Source: Candidatus Proximibacter danicus (GTDB lineage: Bacteria; Pseudomonadota; Gammaproteobacteria; Burkholderiales; Rhodocyclaceae). Taken from it: 64,000 nucleotides of DNA. The notes beneath the pieces were generated by a model. It was not told the DNA's origin. It made no database searches and saw nothing but the letters and a program-made list of their open reading frames with translations. Of this stretch, positions 36,593 to 44,566 are shown one piece after another. Made by a program: the position numbers and the translations under genes. How positions within the stretch are numbered: position 1 is the stretch's first letter; the number at the start of each line of letters is the position of its first letter. The stretch is from positions 248,001-312,000 of the forward strand of contig JADJUC010000002.1 in NCBI GenBank assembly GCA_016710885.1, in the 5' to 3' direction.

Positions 36593-36668
36593 GCGATACG
36601 CACCGCGAAGCGAAGGGGCGCTATGGCTCAAGTGCCCTCGGGACGCGCCTGATTGCCCCGGCACCATG

Positions 36669-36698
36669 AAAAAAGCCGCGACCAAGTCGCGGCTTTTT
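36669..36698. terminator. Bidirectional intrinsic terminator
   Basis: AAAAGCCGCGA, loop CCAAG, TCGCGGCTTTT: an 11-bp perfect stem flanked by A on the left and T on the right, so it can end panD on the plus strand and the NYN gene on the minus strand. Confidence 0.9.
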
Positions 36699-36714
36699 GC
36701 TTTCTGATATCCGA

Positions 36715-37836
36715 TTATTCGCTCTCGGCTTTCTTGCGCGGGGCCCGCCGTGGCCGAGCTGGCGCCTTGGCCTTGGTCGCGGCTTTTTTCTTCTCCACCG
36801 GTGCGTCGGTGACAACCGCTCCCGCAGCCGGAACCTCGACAACGATGGGCGCCGGGGACTCGGCCTTTTCAGCTTTTTCGGCCTCGTTCTTGCGCCCGCC
36901 ACGGCCACGCCGGCGGGCGACGGGCTTGGTTTCCGCAGATTGCGCGGCGCTTTCGACCGGATCAACCACGGATGTCAGGGCCTCGGCAACAACCGGGCTA
37001 GCCTGTGCAGGGCGGCCGGAAGCCCGTGTCACATAAGCCCCCGATTTTTCATCGCGGCCAAAACCGAGCAGGCCGCGTGCCGCAGCATCTTCGAGCAGCG
37101 TGCCAAAGGCCTTGTAGCCGTAATAGGACTCGTTGAAGCCCGGGTTTCGGCGCTTCATCGCCTCCTTCAGCACCGAGGCCCAGATGCGCTCGGCATCGCC
37201 GCGCACAGCGATGAGGTCCTCGAAGGTGGCGGCAACGAGTTCGATAGCCTTCGCCTTGCGCGCTTCCATTTCCTCGCGGCGCGCCTTTTCCTCTTCGGGC
37301 GAACGGCGTTGCGGTGCTTCCTTGCTGTCCTTGCGCGACGAGGCGCGCTGGGCGGCACGCTCGCGCACCAGGTCGTCGTAGAAGATGAATTCGTCGCAGT
37401 TGGCGATCAACAGGTCCGAGGTGGATTGCTTGACGCCAACGCCGATCACCTGCTTGGCGTTCTCGCGCAGCTTGGAAACCAGCGGCGAAAAGTCGGAGTC
37501 GCCGCTGATGATGACGAAGGTGTCGACGTGCGACTTGGTATAACAGAGGTCGAGCGCATCGACGACCATGCGGATATCGGCCGAGTTCTTGCCGGACTGG
37601 CGCACGTGCGGGATCTCGATCAATTCGAAGTTGGCCTCGTGCATGGTGGCCTTGAACGCCTTGTAGCGATCCCAGTCGCAATAGGCTTTCTTGACGACGA
37701 TGCTGCCCTTGGCCAGCAGCCGCTCAAGCACCGGCTTGATGTCGAATTTTTCGTATTTGGCATCGCGCACGCCGAGGGCAACGTTTTCGAAGTCGCAGAA
37801 GAGCGCCATGCTGGTGGTGTCGGAGGGGTTGGCCAT
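36715..37836 (-). CDS. NYN-domain / OST-HTH (LOTUS) putative RNA-binding protein
   Basis: 373 aa. N-terminal NYN (LabA/DUF88, PIN-like) domain at about 8-155 with acidic active-site pieces ALFCDFENVA, DIRMVVDALDLCY and IISGDSDFSPLV; a charged linker; an OST-HTH domain at about 205-280 (VLKEAMKRRNPGFNESYYGYKAFGTLLEDAAARG); and a 100-residue Ala/Lys/Pro-rich basic tail. Family members are predicted RNases or RNA-binding proteins. The basic tail would help nucleic-acid binding. Single-gene unit with the terminator at 36669 behind it. Confidence 0.9.
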   Translation of the reverse strand: MANPSDTTSMALFCDFENVALGVRDAKYEKFDIKPVLERLLAKGSIVVKKAYCDWDRYKAFKATMHEANFELIEIPHVRQSGKNSADIRMVVDALDLCYTKSHVDTFVIISGDSDFSPLVSKLRENAKQVIGVGVKQSTSDLLIANCDEFIFYDDLVRERAAQRASSRKDSKEAPQRRSPEEEKARREEMEARKAKAIELVAATFEDLIAVRGDAERIWASVLKEAMKRRNPGFNESYYGYKAFGTLLEDAAARGLLGFGRDEKSGAYVTRASGRPAQASPVVAEALTSVVDPVESAAQSAETKPVARRRGRGGRKNEAEKAEKAESPAPIVVEVPAAGAVVTDAPVEKKKAATKAKAPARPRRAPRKKAESE

Positions 37837-37955
37837 GTTTTCTATTCAATGAAGAGACTCGAAGCCTCGCAGTATAGCGACTGAGATGCAGCGCCGCCCG
37901 CTCCGGGAAACAGGCCGAGGGCAACCTGGATCAAGGTCCATGATGCAGCCTTGAG

Positions 37956-37961
37956 TATAAT
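37956..37961 (+). promoter_or_regulatory. -10 box upstream of the SCO gene
   Basis: A perfect TATAAT, 62 bases before the SCO ATG, with no good -35 hexamer at 16-18 bases. A start here would leave a leader of about 55 bases. An activator may be needed. Confidence 0.4.
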
Positions 37962-38023
37962 GACCCCCTTCACCGAGCCAAATCGCCGGCCCGGCTCCCT
38001 TATCTCGCCTGCCCTGAGCAACC

Positions 38024-38605
38024 ATGAAAACTGTTCTTGCCTGCATATTATCCCTTGGCTTGTTGCTGGCCGGCTGCGAGCAGCCGGTGGCCTTCAAATC
38101 CACCGACATCTCAGGTGTTGACTGGGGCAAGGACTTCAGCCTGACCGACCATCAGGGGCAAGCCCGCCGCCTGGCAGACTACAAGGGCAAGGCTGTCGTT
38201 CTGTTCTTCGGCTACACCCAATGCCCGGATGTTTGCCCGACGACACTGATCTCGATGCGCGAAGTGCTGACACAACTCGGCCCGGATGCCAGCCGCGTGC
38301 AGGTGCTGTTTGTCACGCTCGATCCGGAGCGCGACACGCAAGAACTGCTGGCACAGTACGCCCCTCAATTTCACCCGACCTTCGTCGGCCTGCGTGGCGA
38401 TGAGGCAAGCACGGCGGCACTGGCCAAGGATTTCAAGGTGTTTTACACCCGCCAGCCCGGAAAAACGCCAAGCTCTTACACCATCGACCACTCAACGGGA
38501 AGCTACGCTTTCGACCCGCAGGGACGCCTGCGCCTCCTGCTGCGTCATGGCGACGACGCAGCGAATGTCGCCGCCGACCTGAAATTGCTGCTTGCCGGCA
38601 AATAG
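38024..38605 (+). CDS. SCO-family copper chaperone (lipoprotein)
   Basis: 193 aa; lipobox LLAGC with Cys18. Thioredoxin-like fold with copper-binding CPDVC (Cys67, Cys71) and the conserved His in YTIDHSTG. SCO proteins deliver copper to, or reduce, the CuA centre of cytochrome oxidase subunit II. It heads a small run (this gene, the 38622 gene, PCu(A)C) of copper-handling proteins 4 kb before the oxidase operon, which holds its own SCO. Confidence 0.93.
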   Translation: MKTVLACILSLGLLLAGCEQPVAFKSTDISGVDWGKDFSLTDHQGQARRLADYKGKAVVLFFGYTQCPDVCPTTLISMREVLTQLGPDASRVQVLFVTLDPERDTQELLAQYAPQFHPTFVGLRGDEASTAALAKDFKVFYTRQPGKTPSSYTIDHSTGSYAFDPQGRLRLLLRHGDDAANVAADLKLLLAGK

Positions 38606-38621
38606 CCACTGGAGCCTTTTG

Positions 38622-39056
38622 ATGAAACACCTGATTTCCGCCCTTCTACTCGCCAGCCTTGCCCTATCGATGCCGGCAACCGCCGTGCCGACCGCCGACC
38701 AGATCAACCTGGACATCGGCACACCGCCGGTCATCGCGGTCAAACACCAGATGGCCCAGCGCTACTCCCGGTTGGTCAAATTCTATGAGCCTGGCGTCAT
38801 GGGTCTTGGTTCTGACGGCATGGTCAAGCTGCGCGACACCAGCCGTCTTAATCCGACCTTGCTCAAGATTGCCGAGAAACTGATCGACCAGGAAAACCCG
38901 GACCGCAACTCGCTGATCTACGCCGTCGCCGAATCATATGGCGGGAAAGAAGCTGTTCCGGTCGTCCGCGAGTTGTTGGTCAAGCGCTGGAAGGACCAGT
39001 TCAAGTCCGGCTGGTGGATGGAAGATGAAAAGGGCAACTGGTACCAGAAGCCCTGA
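38622..39056 (+). CDS. Secreted protein, DUF1318/YdbL-like (tentative)
   Basis: 144 aa from the ATG at 38622, with a clear signal peptide (LISALLLASLALSMPATA). The mature part has GSDGMVKLRDTSRLNP and SLIYAVAESYGGKEAVPVVRELLVKRWKDQF, a pattern loosely like YdbL/DUF1318 periplasmic proteins. The link to copper or oxidase assembly is by position only, 16 bases after the SCO gene. Confidence 0.55.
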   Translation: MKHLISALLLASLALSMPATAVPTADQINLDIGTPPVIAVKHQMAQRYSRLVKFYEPGVMGLGSDGMVKLRDTSRLNPTLLKIAEKLIDQENPDRNSLIYAVAESYGGKEAVPVVRELLVKRWKDQFKSGWWMEDEKGNWYQKP

Positions 39057-39183
39057 ATCCCGAGCGTCGCACTGCCCTCGTGCGGCATTTTGCCGCACGC
39101 GCTGAAACACGCAGCCGCTTATAATCTGCCGCCCGATGGCGAACTCATCCACTGACTGCGCACCTGCGCCCAAGGAGCATGGC

Positions 39184-39669
39184 TTGAAACCGATAAAATC
39201 TTCCCTGATGACCACCCTGCTGGCAGCACTGCCGCTGATGTCGACCACCACCGCATTTGCTGCCGATATCGAAATCAAGACGCCGTGGGTCCGTGGCACG
39301 GTTGCTGGGCAGAAAGCCACTGGCGTCTTCATGGAAGTGACGAGTAAAACCGGTATTACGCTGGTTGGCGCCTCCAGCCCGGTCGCGGGCGTGACAGAAA
39401 TCCACGAGATGAAGATGGACGGCGGCGTCATGAAAATGCGCGCCATTCCCCGTCTGGAAGTTTCTGCGGACAAACCGCTGAGCCTGGCGCCCGGCGGTTA
39501 TCACGTGATGCTGATGGACCTTAAACAGCAACTGAAGACTGGCGATAGCGTGCCACTGTCGTTGCAAGTCGAGGGCAAGGACAAGAAGGTTGAAACCGTC
39601 GAGGTGAAAGCCGAAGTACGGGACCTGACGGCAGCTTCAACACCTGCCGCGCACAGCCACAAGCATTAG
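39184..39669 (+). CDS. PCu(A)C-type copper chaperone
   Basis: 161 aa periplasmic protein. Start at the TTG 39184, chosen because AAGGAG lies 7 bases upstream and the product then begins with a good signal peptide (LKPIKSSLMTTLLAALPLMSTTTAFA read from L/M). The copper motif H-x-M...M...H-x-M is seen as IHEMKMDGGVMKM and later YHVMLMDL. The tail AAHSHKH is His-rich. It gives Cu(I) to cytochrome oxidase subunit II, usually with SCO. Ends at a terminator. Confidence 0.88.
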   Translation: MKPIKSSLMTTLLAALPLMSTTTAFAADIEIKTPWVRGTVAGQKATGVFMEVTSKTGITLVGASSPVAGVTEIHEMKMDGGVMKMRAIPRLEVSADKPLSLAPGGYHVMLMDLKQQLKTGDSVPLSLQVEGKDKKVETVEVKAEVRDLTAASTPAAHSHKH

Positions 39670-39685
39670 AACTGACCGAAAAATC

Positions 39686-39726
39686 AGCAGGGGCGGTTTA
39701 CAACATCCGCTCCTGCTTTGTTTTTT
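39686..39726 (+). terminator. Intrinsic terminator after PCu(A)C gene
   Basis: AGCAGGGGCGG and CCGCTCCTGCT pair around a 10-base loop (one G-T step), followed by TTTGTTTTTT. Confidence 0.8.
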
Positions 39727-39728
39727 CC

Positions 39729-40631
39729 TCATTTCCGCTGATGCCGTAGCAACGCGGCCACTGCTGCCAGCAGCAGTGCCGCGACAACCCCGTGGCCGAC
39801 AACCAGCAACAGGCTCAGACCGCTCATCACGGCAGCGCCCCCAAGACCTGCTACGGCGACCAGAAAACCAAGGACAGCAACAGCCGACGGACGCGTCGCG
39901 GACTGCTTCAGGTTAGCCGCTGCCGCCCAGCCCAGCGTCAGCAACACCGTCAGCGCAAAGCCACGGTGCAGAAGATGGAGCAAGGCTCCGCCTGCCTCCC
40001 CCGGCACACCAGCCGCAGTCAGTTTCACTAAAGGATCCATTACGCGCAACGCGTCGGCGGAGAGGCTCGCATTTGCCTCGCAGAGGGGAAGCGTCAGGCA
40101 GGCGGATGCCGAGTAGGTGGCGCCAATCCATGCACCGAGGACAACGGTAATGGTCAGGGCAAAAACGCCCACGCGCAGCAATACAACCTTAGCAACGCCC
40201 TCGTGGCCGCCGCGATACGCCGCAGAAGAAGCGGCCGCCATTGCCACTCGCCAGGAAAACGTCACCAAGCCCAGCCCTCCGATAATGTTGAGGAAACCGA
40301 CCAGCGCACGCCGGGGATCCGCGCTGAAGAAGCCGAGGGCCGAAAGTGCCAGCATCAGCAGCAGCAGGAGCACGGCATGCCGGGCGGCAGGCAGCAGCGG
40401 CTGCGGACGCAAGCAGCGCCAAACGAGAACACAGGTGAGGACAAGCGCGGCAGACGCGGCAAAACGGTGCAGCAGGCGGGGAAAACCGTAGTGCAGGGGC
40501 TGAAGATCCTGGCTGAGAATACGGCCATAACAAGCCGGCCAATCGACACACCCCAAGCCGGCTGCATCGAGCCGCAAGTAGGCACTCACAGCGACAACAA
40601 CCAGTGACAAGGCGCCGATGATCAGCGCCAA
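39729..40631 (-). CDS. CtaA/Cox15-type heme A synthase, second type
   Basis: About 300 aa, eight hydrophobic segments. Has the bacterial CtaA landmark LGCVDWPACYG after YLRLDAAG, and heme-ligand-type His in LLHRFAAS, LLHLLHRGFAL and VVGHGVV. Heme A synthase oxidises the C8 methyl of heme O. The start is uncertain: TTG at 40631 gives a proper first helix (ALIIGALSLVVVAVSAYL); a longer frame to 40802 overlaps the neighbouring gene. It lies downstream of a different Cox15-type gene on the same strand; the division of labour is unclear. Confidence 0.75.
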   Translation of the reverse strand: MALIIGALSLVVVAVSAYLRLDAAGLGCVDWPACYGRILSQDLQPLHYGFPRLLHRFAASAALVLTCVLVWRCLRPQPLLPAARHAVLLLLLMLALSALGFFSADPRRALVGFLNIIGGLGLVTFSWRVAMAAASSAAYRGGHEGVAKVVLLRVGVFALTITVVLGAWIGATYSASACLTLPLCEANASLSADALRVMDPLVKLTAAGVPGEAGGALLHLLHRGFALTVLLTLGWAAAANLKQSATRPSAVAVLGFLVAVAGLGGAAVMSGLSLLLVVGHGVVAALLLAAVAALLRHQRK

Positions 40632-40665
40632 CCCCGAACAGTGCGCAGGCGACGCGTATCCGGGC

Positions 40666-41718
40666 TCATCGCGCCGTGCCGGTCGAGGCAGGAGCGACGC
40701 GAAGTTCGTGATTGAGCCAGAGCAACACAGCGAAAACGACCATCGCTCCGCCCTGGTGGGCAGCACCGAGCGCAACCGGCACGGCCAGCAGCAAGGTGGC
40801 AATGCCGAGTGCTATCTGCACGGCGAGCACCAGCAGCAGCAGCGTGGACACCCAGCGAGCGCGGGCGGAAACCGGTCCAGAACGCAATTTTGCCCAGAAC
40901 CAGGGAACGATGAAGGCGAGCAGCCAGGCGCCGAGACGGTGGTCAAACTGGACCGTAGCCATGTTGTTGAAAAAATTGAGATACCAGGGATCGATCATGA
41001 AAATTTCAGGCGGGATGAAATTCCCGTTCATCAGCGGGAACGTGTTGTAGGCCTTGCCGGCACGGATGCCGGCAACAAGCCCGCCGGTCATCACCATATA
41101 GAACGCCAGCAAGGCCAGCCAGAAGCCGGTACGCTGCAGCTGCTTCAGGGTCCCATCCGTGGTTTCGCGGGCGCGCGCGGCGACCAGCCCAAGGGCAACC
41201 CACATCATCGAGATGAAAATCAGGAATGCCAGCGACAGGTGTGCCGTCAGGCGGTACTGACTGACACGAGGATCGTCAACCAGTCCGCTCTTGACCATGT
41301 ACCAGCCCATGGCCCCCTGCAGACCACCGAGAGCGAAGATGCCGAGCAACTTCGGCGTCAAGCCCGGTTCAATCTTCTTTCTTGCCCAGAAGTATAGAAA
41401 AGGCAGGAAGAAAGCGACACCAATCAAACGACCAAGCACCCGGTGCCAGTATTCCCAGTAGAAGATGCCCTTGAACTCATCTACGGTCATGTTGTGATTA
41501 ACCTGTTGATATTCCGGTGTTTTTTTGTATTTGTCGAAGGTTTCGTTCCACTCTTTCTCGTTCAGCGGCGGCACGACCCCAACGATCGGCTGCCATTCAA
41601 CGATGGACAGCCCGGAATGTGTCAAGCGCGTGACGCCCCCAACGACGAGAATGGCAAAAACCATGGCACTGCAAATGAAAAGCCAGATGGCAATTTGTCG
41701 GCGGGCAGAATGGTTCAT
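40666..41718 (-). CDS. ctaA: Heme A synthase, Cox15 type (mitochondrial/alphaproteobacterial form)
   Basis: 350 aa from the ATG at 41718; eight membrane segments. Motifs of the Cox15 form: VVGGVTRLTHSGLSIVEWQP, EFKGIFYWEYWHRVLGRLIG with a heme-ligand His, RLTAHLSLAF, and the second-half QFDHRLGAW and GAAHQGGAM. Works after CyoE (heme O) to make heme A for the oxidase encoded on the opposite strand. The divergent spacing to that operon holds a FNR-type box at 41843. Confidence 0.92.
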   Translation of the reverse strand: MNHSARRQIAIWLFICSAMVFAILVVGGVTRLTHSGLSIVEWQPIVGVVPPLNEKEWNETFDKYKKTPEYQQVNHNMTVDEFKGIFYWEYWHRVLGRLIGVAFFLPFLYFWARKKIEPGLTPKLLGIFALGGLQGAMGWYMVKSGLVDDPRVSQYRLTAHLSLAFLIFISMMWVALGLVAARARETTDGTLKQLQRTGFWLALLAFYMVMTGGLVAGIRAGKAYNTFPLMNGNFIPPEIFMIDPWYLNFFNNMATVQFDHRLGAWLLAFIVPWFWAKLRSGPVSARARWVSTLLLLVLAVQIALGIATLLLAVPVALGAAHQGGAMVVFAVLLWLNHELRVAPASTGTAR

Positions 41719-41842
41719 TCGGGGTTCCGGAAGCAGTAAAAATGGCAAATTTTCAGGCTGCAGATTATAGGCTTTTTGGGCGTCCCGTTCCATGCGACAA
41801 TCCGCGCCTTGCTGCCGTGGTGCGACAATTCGCCGCATTTTC

Positions 41843-41856
41843 TTGATATGCGTCAA
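41843..41856. promoter_or_regulatory. FNR-type box between ctaA and oxidase operon
   Basis: TTGATATGCGTCAA: matches the FNR/DNR consensus TTGAT-N4-ATCAA in 9 of 10 fixed positions. A -10-like TATCCT lies at 41880-41885 on the plus strand, placing the box centre near -41 for the oxidase operon. Confidence 0.6.
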
Positions 41857-41974
41857 TTCGCCGCAGAGCCGTCTACAGGTATCCTTCCCGGCACTGTGCC
41901 CAAGTGCCGAAAAGGTTTTGTTTTTTGCAAATTAATGCGTGCTGTAAGCGCCAACAATGATGGAGGGTAACAAA

Positions 41975-42127
41975 ATGGCCGACAATGAAAACGACAACGA
42001 CATCCCGTTCATGCAGAAGCTGCTCGACAACCACTTCCTGCTGCTGGTCATCGGTGTCGTGTCACCAGGGGTGCTGTACATCCTCTGGGGCATCATCGAC
42101 ATCATGAACACCCCGCTCGCCAAGTAA
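41975..42127 (+). CDS. 50-residue membrane protein of the oxidase operon
   Basis: Too short for ordinary gene lists. ATG 41975 to TAA 42127, with a good ribosome site (GGAGGG) 6 bases upstream. The product begins MADNENDNDIPFMQKLL, then one membrane helix (HFLLLVIGVVSPGVLYILWGIIDI) and a short tail. It lies 26 bases ahead of subunit II. By position and topology it resembles the small single-helix subunits (IIa-like) of ba3-type oxidases; no homology is asserted. Confidence 0.8.
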   Translation: MADNENDNDIPFMQKLLDNHFLLLVIGVVSPGVLYILWGIIDIMNTPLAK

Positions 42128-42153
42128 TTTCAATCAATTAGAGGGAGAACTAC

Positions 42154-42693
42154 ATGAGTTCAATTCTGCCGCCGTCGAACCGGCTCTGGTGGAAAGAGTC
42201 GATCGACAAGACCGAGTGGACTTGGATCGGCATCGCTTTCGTCTGGGGCATGATCATGTTCGTGATGATGATCTACTGGCACATCTATGGTAAGCAGAAC
42301 CTTTCCAACGAGGCCTACAAGACCACGCCGGAAATGTTCGCTGCCAAGGCTGAGAAGTTCATTGCCGAAAATACCATTCGTACCGAAACCGACCTGGAGA
42401 TCCCGGTCGTCAAGGTGCCGCCCGGTGGTGATGGTTACCTGATCGCCCGCCTGTGGAACTGGTACCCGATCCTTGAGCTGCAAGAGGGCAAGGAATACAA
42501 GATCCACCTGTCGTCGATGGACTACAACCACGGTTTCTCGCTGCAGCCGGTGAACATCAACATCCAGGTGATCCCGGGTTACGAGCACGTCGTCAAGATG
42601 ACGCCGACCTCGACCGGCACCTTCGCCATCGTCTGCAATGAATTCTGCGGCATCGGGCACCACACGATGCTCGGCCGGATCTACGTGAAATAA
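42154..42693 (+). CDS. Cytochrome c oxidase subunit II, b(o/a)3 type
   Basis: 179 aa with one N-terminal membrane helix (about 25-47) and a periplasmic cupredoxin domain. The CuA ligands are all present: His in SSMDYNHGFSL, then CNEFCGIGHHTM (Cys, Cys, His, Met) near the C-terminus. It takes electrons from a c-type cytochrome or cupredoxin and passes them to subunit I. The single helix and short length are typical of the ba3/b(o/a)3 type, not of aa3 subunit II. Confidence 0.93.
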   Translation: MSSILPPSNRLWWKESIDKTEWTWIGIAFVWGMIMFVMMIYWHIYGKQNLSNEAYKTTPEMFAAKAEKFIAENTIRTETDLEIPVVKVPPGGDGYLIARLWNWYPILELQEGKEYKIHLSSMDYNHGFSLQPVNINIQVIPGYEHVVKMTPTSTGTFAIVCNEFCGIGHHTMLGRIYVK

Positions 42694-42705
42694 GGGGAAA
42701 TAATA

Positions 42706-44400
42706 GTGGCAACCACTTACCGCACCTGCCCGGCGTCCGGGCTACAGTTCGAGGCGCATGCCGAGAAACTGATGAAATGGAACGCTGTCGTCGCCGTGCT
42801 CTGGCTGCTCGTCGGCGGCATCGGCGCCCTCGGCGTCATCATGACCCGCTGGCCGGCCTTCAAGCTGCTGCCGGCTGACCAGTTCTACACCATCCTGACC
42901 GCTCACGGCATCGACATGCTGCTGATGTGGATTCTGCACTTCGAAATGGCCGTGCTGTACTTTGCTTCTTCTGTGCTGCTCCGCTGCCGGATCTGGGCGC
43001 CCAAGCTCGGTTGGGGCGGCTTCTGGCTAATGGTTATCGGCGGTCTCATGACCAACGTCGCCATCTTCCAGGGCGAGTCGAGCGTGATGTTCACGTCCTA
43101 CGTTCCGATGCAGGCCGCGCCGCACTTCTACCTGGGCCTGATCCTGGTTGCAGTGGGCTCGCTGATCGGTTGCGCAATCTTCTTCGGCACGCTGGTCGTC
43201 GCCAAGAAGGACAAGACCTACACTGGCTCGATCCCGATGGTCACCTTCGGTGCTCTGACGGCAGCGATCATCGCCGTATTCACCATCCTCTCCGGTGCCG
43301 GCATCCTGATCCCGACCTTCCTCTGGTCCGTCGGCCTGATCAAGGAAATTGACGCGCAGTTGTATCGCATGGTCTGGTGGGCACTCGGTCACTCGTCGCA
43401 GCAGATCAACGTTGCTGCACACGTGTCGATCTGGTACCTGATCCCGGCCATCGTGATCGGTGCCAAGCCGTTGTCGGAGAAGGTTTCCCGTGGCGCGTTC
43501 CTGCTCTACATCCTGTTCCTGCAGCTCGCTTCCGCTCACCACCTCCTGTCCGACCCGGGCATGAGCGCCGAGTGGAAAGTGCTGAACACGTCGTACTTCA
43601 TGTACTTCGCCGTCATGGCCTCGATGATCCACGGCTTCACCGTTCCGGGTGCTGTTGAAGCGGCCATGCGTCGCAAGGGCTTCAACAACGGCCTGTTCGA
43701 GTGGCTGCGCAAGGCACCGTGGGGCAACCCGGCGTTTGCAGGCATGTTCATCTCGCTGGTCAGCTTCGGCTTCCTCGGCGGCATCTCCGGTGTCGTTCTC
43801 GGTACCGAGCAGATCAACATGCTGATGCACAACACCTTCTACGTTCCGGGCCACTTCCACACCACGGTCGTGACGGGTACGACGCTGGCCTTCATGGCGG
43901 TGACCTACCTGCTGGTGCCGACGCTGTTCCGCCGCAAGATGATTTGGCCGAAGCTGTGCCAGATCCAGCCGTACCTGTTCGGTATCGCCATGTCGATCAC
44001 CGGCCTGGTGATGATGGGTGCCGGTACGCTGGGCGTCTCGCGTCGCCACTGGGATATGGCCTTCTCGGGCGCACCGTTCCAGTATGAGTGGCCGGGTGCT
44101 GCTTACCTGATGATGGGCATGACCGGTTTCTTCGGTGTCATCACCATCATCGGCGGCGCACTGTGGATCGTCCTCGTCGTTGGCTCCCTGCTGTTCGGTG
44201 AGAAGCTTGACGGTGGCGCTGTCTCCGACAAGCCGACCCCGATTCCAGCCGCAACGCCAGCTGCCGCTGCCTCGCACCACGGCAGTGACCACGTCGCCGT
44301 CCCGGGCACGGTCATCCTGGCCTTGGCCCTGCTGGTCGCCTTCGTCCTGTACTACTACGTCAACTGGAAGTACCTGTCAGAAGTCTGGCTGCTTAGCTAA
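42706..44400 (+). CDS. Cytochrome c oxidase subunit I, b(o/a)3 type
   Basis: 564 aa, at least 13 membrane helices. Heme and copper ligands seen: His of LTAHGIDMLLMWILH (low-spin heme), CuB His in WWALGHSSQQINVAAHVSIWY, the adjacent pair SAHHLL, and HNTFYVPGHFHTTV (heme a3 and low-spin heme). The GHSSQQIN form in place of GHPEVY marks the B-family oxidases, which often have high oxygen affinity. GTG start at 42706 with AAGGGG upstream. A His/Ala-rich loop precedes the last helix. Confidence 0.95.
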   Translation: MATTYRTCPASGLQFEAHAEKLMKWNAVVAVLWLLVGGIGALGVIMTRWPAFKLLPADQFYTILTAHGIDMLLMWILHFEMAVLYFASSVLLRCRIWAPKLGWGGFWLMVIGGLMTNVAIFQGESSVMFTSYVPMQAAPHFYLGLILVAVGSLIGCAIFFGTLVVAKKDKTYTGSIPMVTFGALTAAIIAVFTILSGAGILIPTFLWSVGLIKEIDAQLYRMVWWALGHSSQQINVAAHVSIWYLIPAIVIGAKPLSEKVSRGAFLLYILFLQLASAHHLLSDPGMSAEWKVLNTSYFMYFAVMASMIHGFTVPGAVEAAMRRKGFNNGLFEWLRKAPWGNPAFAGMFISLVSFGFLGGISGVVLGTEQINMLMHNTFYVPGHFHTTVVTGTTLAFMAVTYLLVPTLFRRKMIWPKLCQIQPYLFGIAMSITGLVMMGAGTLGVSRRHWDMAFSGAPFQYEWPGAAYLMMGMTGFFGVITIIGGALWIVLVVGSLLFGEKLDGGAVSDKPTPIPAATPAAAASHHGSDHVAVPGTVILALALLVAFVLYYYVNWKYLSEVWLLS

Positions 44401-44410
44401 GCACCGCATT

Positions 44411-44502
44411 CCCCGAGTCAGGTGGCAAACCACCTGGCCCGGGGCCTGCCTGAATCGGACTTGGGCGCCACCACAAGCTTTTCCAGGCCCGATTCAAGCA
44501 GG
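44411..44502. promoter_or_regulatory. Two stable hairpins between oxidase and cyoE
   Basis: Hairpin 1, 44411-44444: CCCCGAGTCAGGTGG against CCACCTGGCCCGGGG with a 4-base loop. Hairpin 2: 44445-44458 against 44489-44502, 13 of 14 positions paired. A T-rich run follows at 44526-44540. Partial termination or mRNA processing between subunit I and cyoE is likely. Confidence 0.6.
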
Positions 44503-44566
44503 TTCCAAGGCAAGATCCGAACCTAATTTTTTTGTTTTTTCCAAGCGATATTTCCCGAAAATTCCC

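Noticed and set aside
37951..37965. TTGAG-N4-ATGAC as a third FNR-type box before the SCO gene
   Set aside because: Only 7 of 10 fixed positions match and it overlaps the -10 box.
43027..44292. 421-codon minus-strand frame opposite oxidase subunit I
   Set aside because: Shadow of the oxidase gene; His/Arg/Asp-rich with no recognisable domain.
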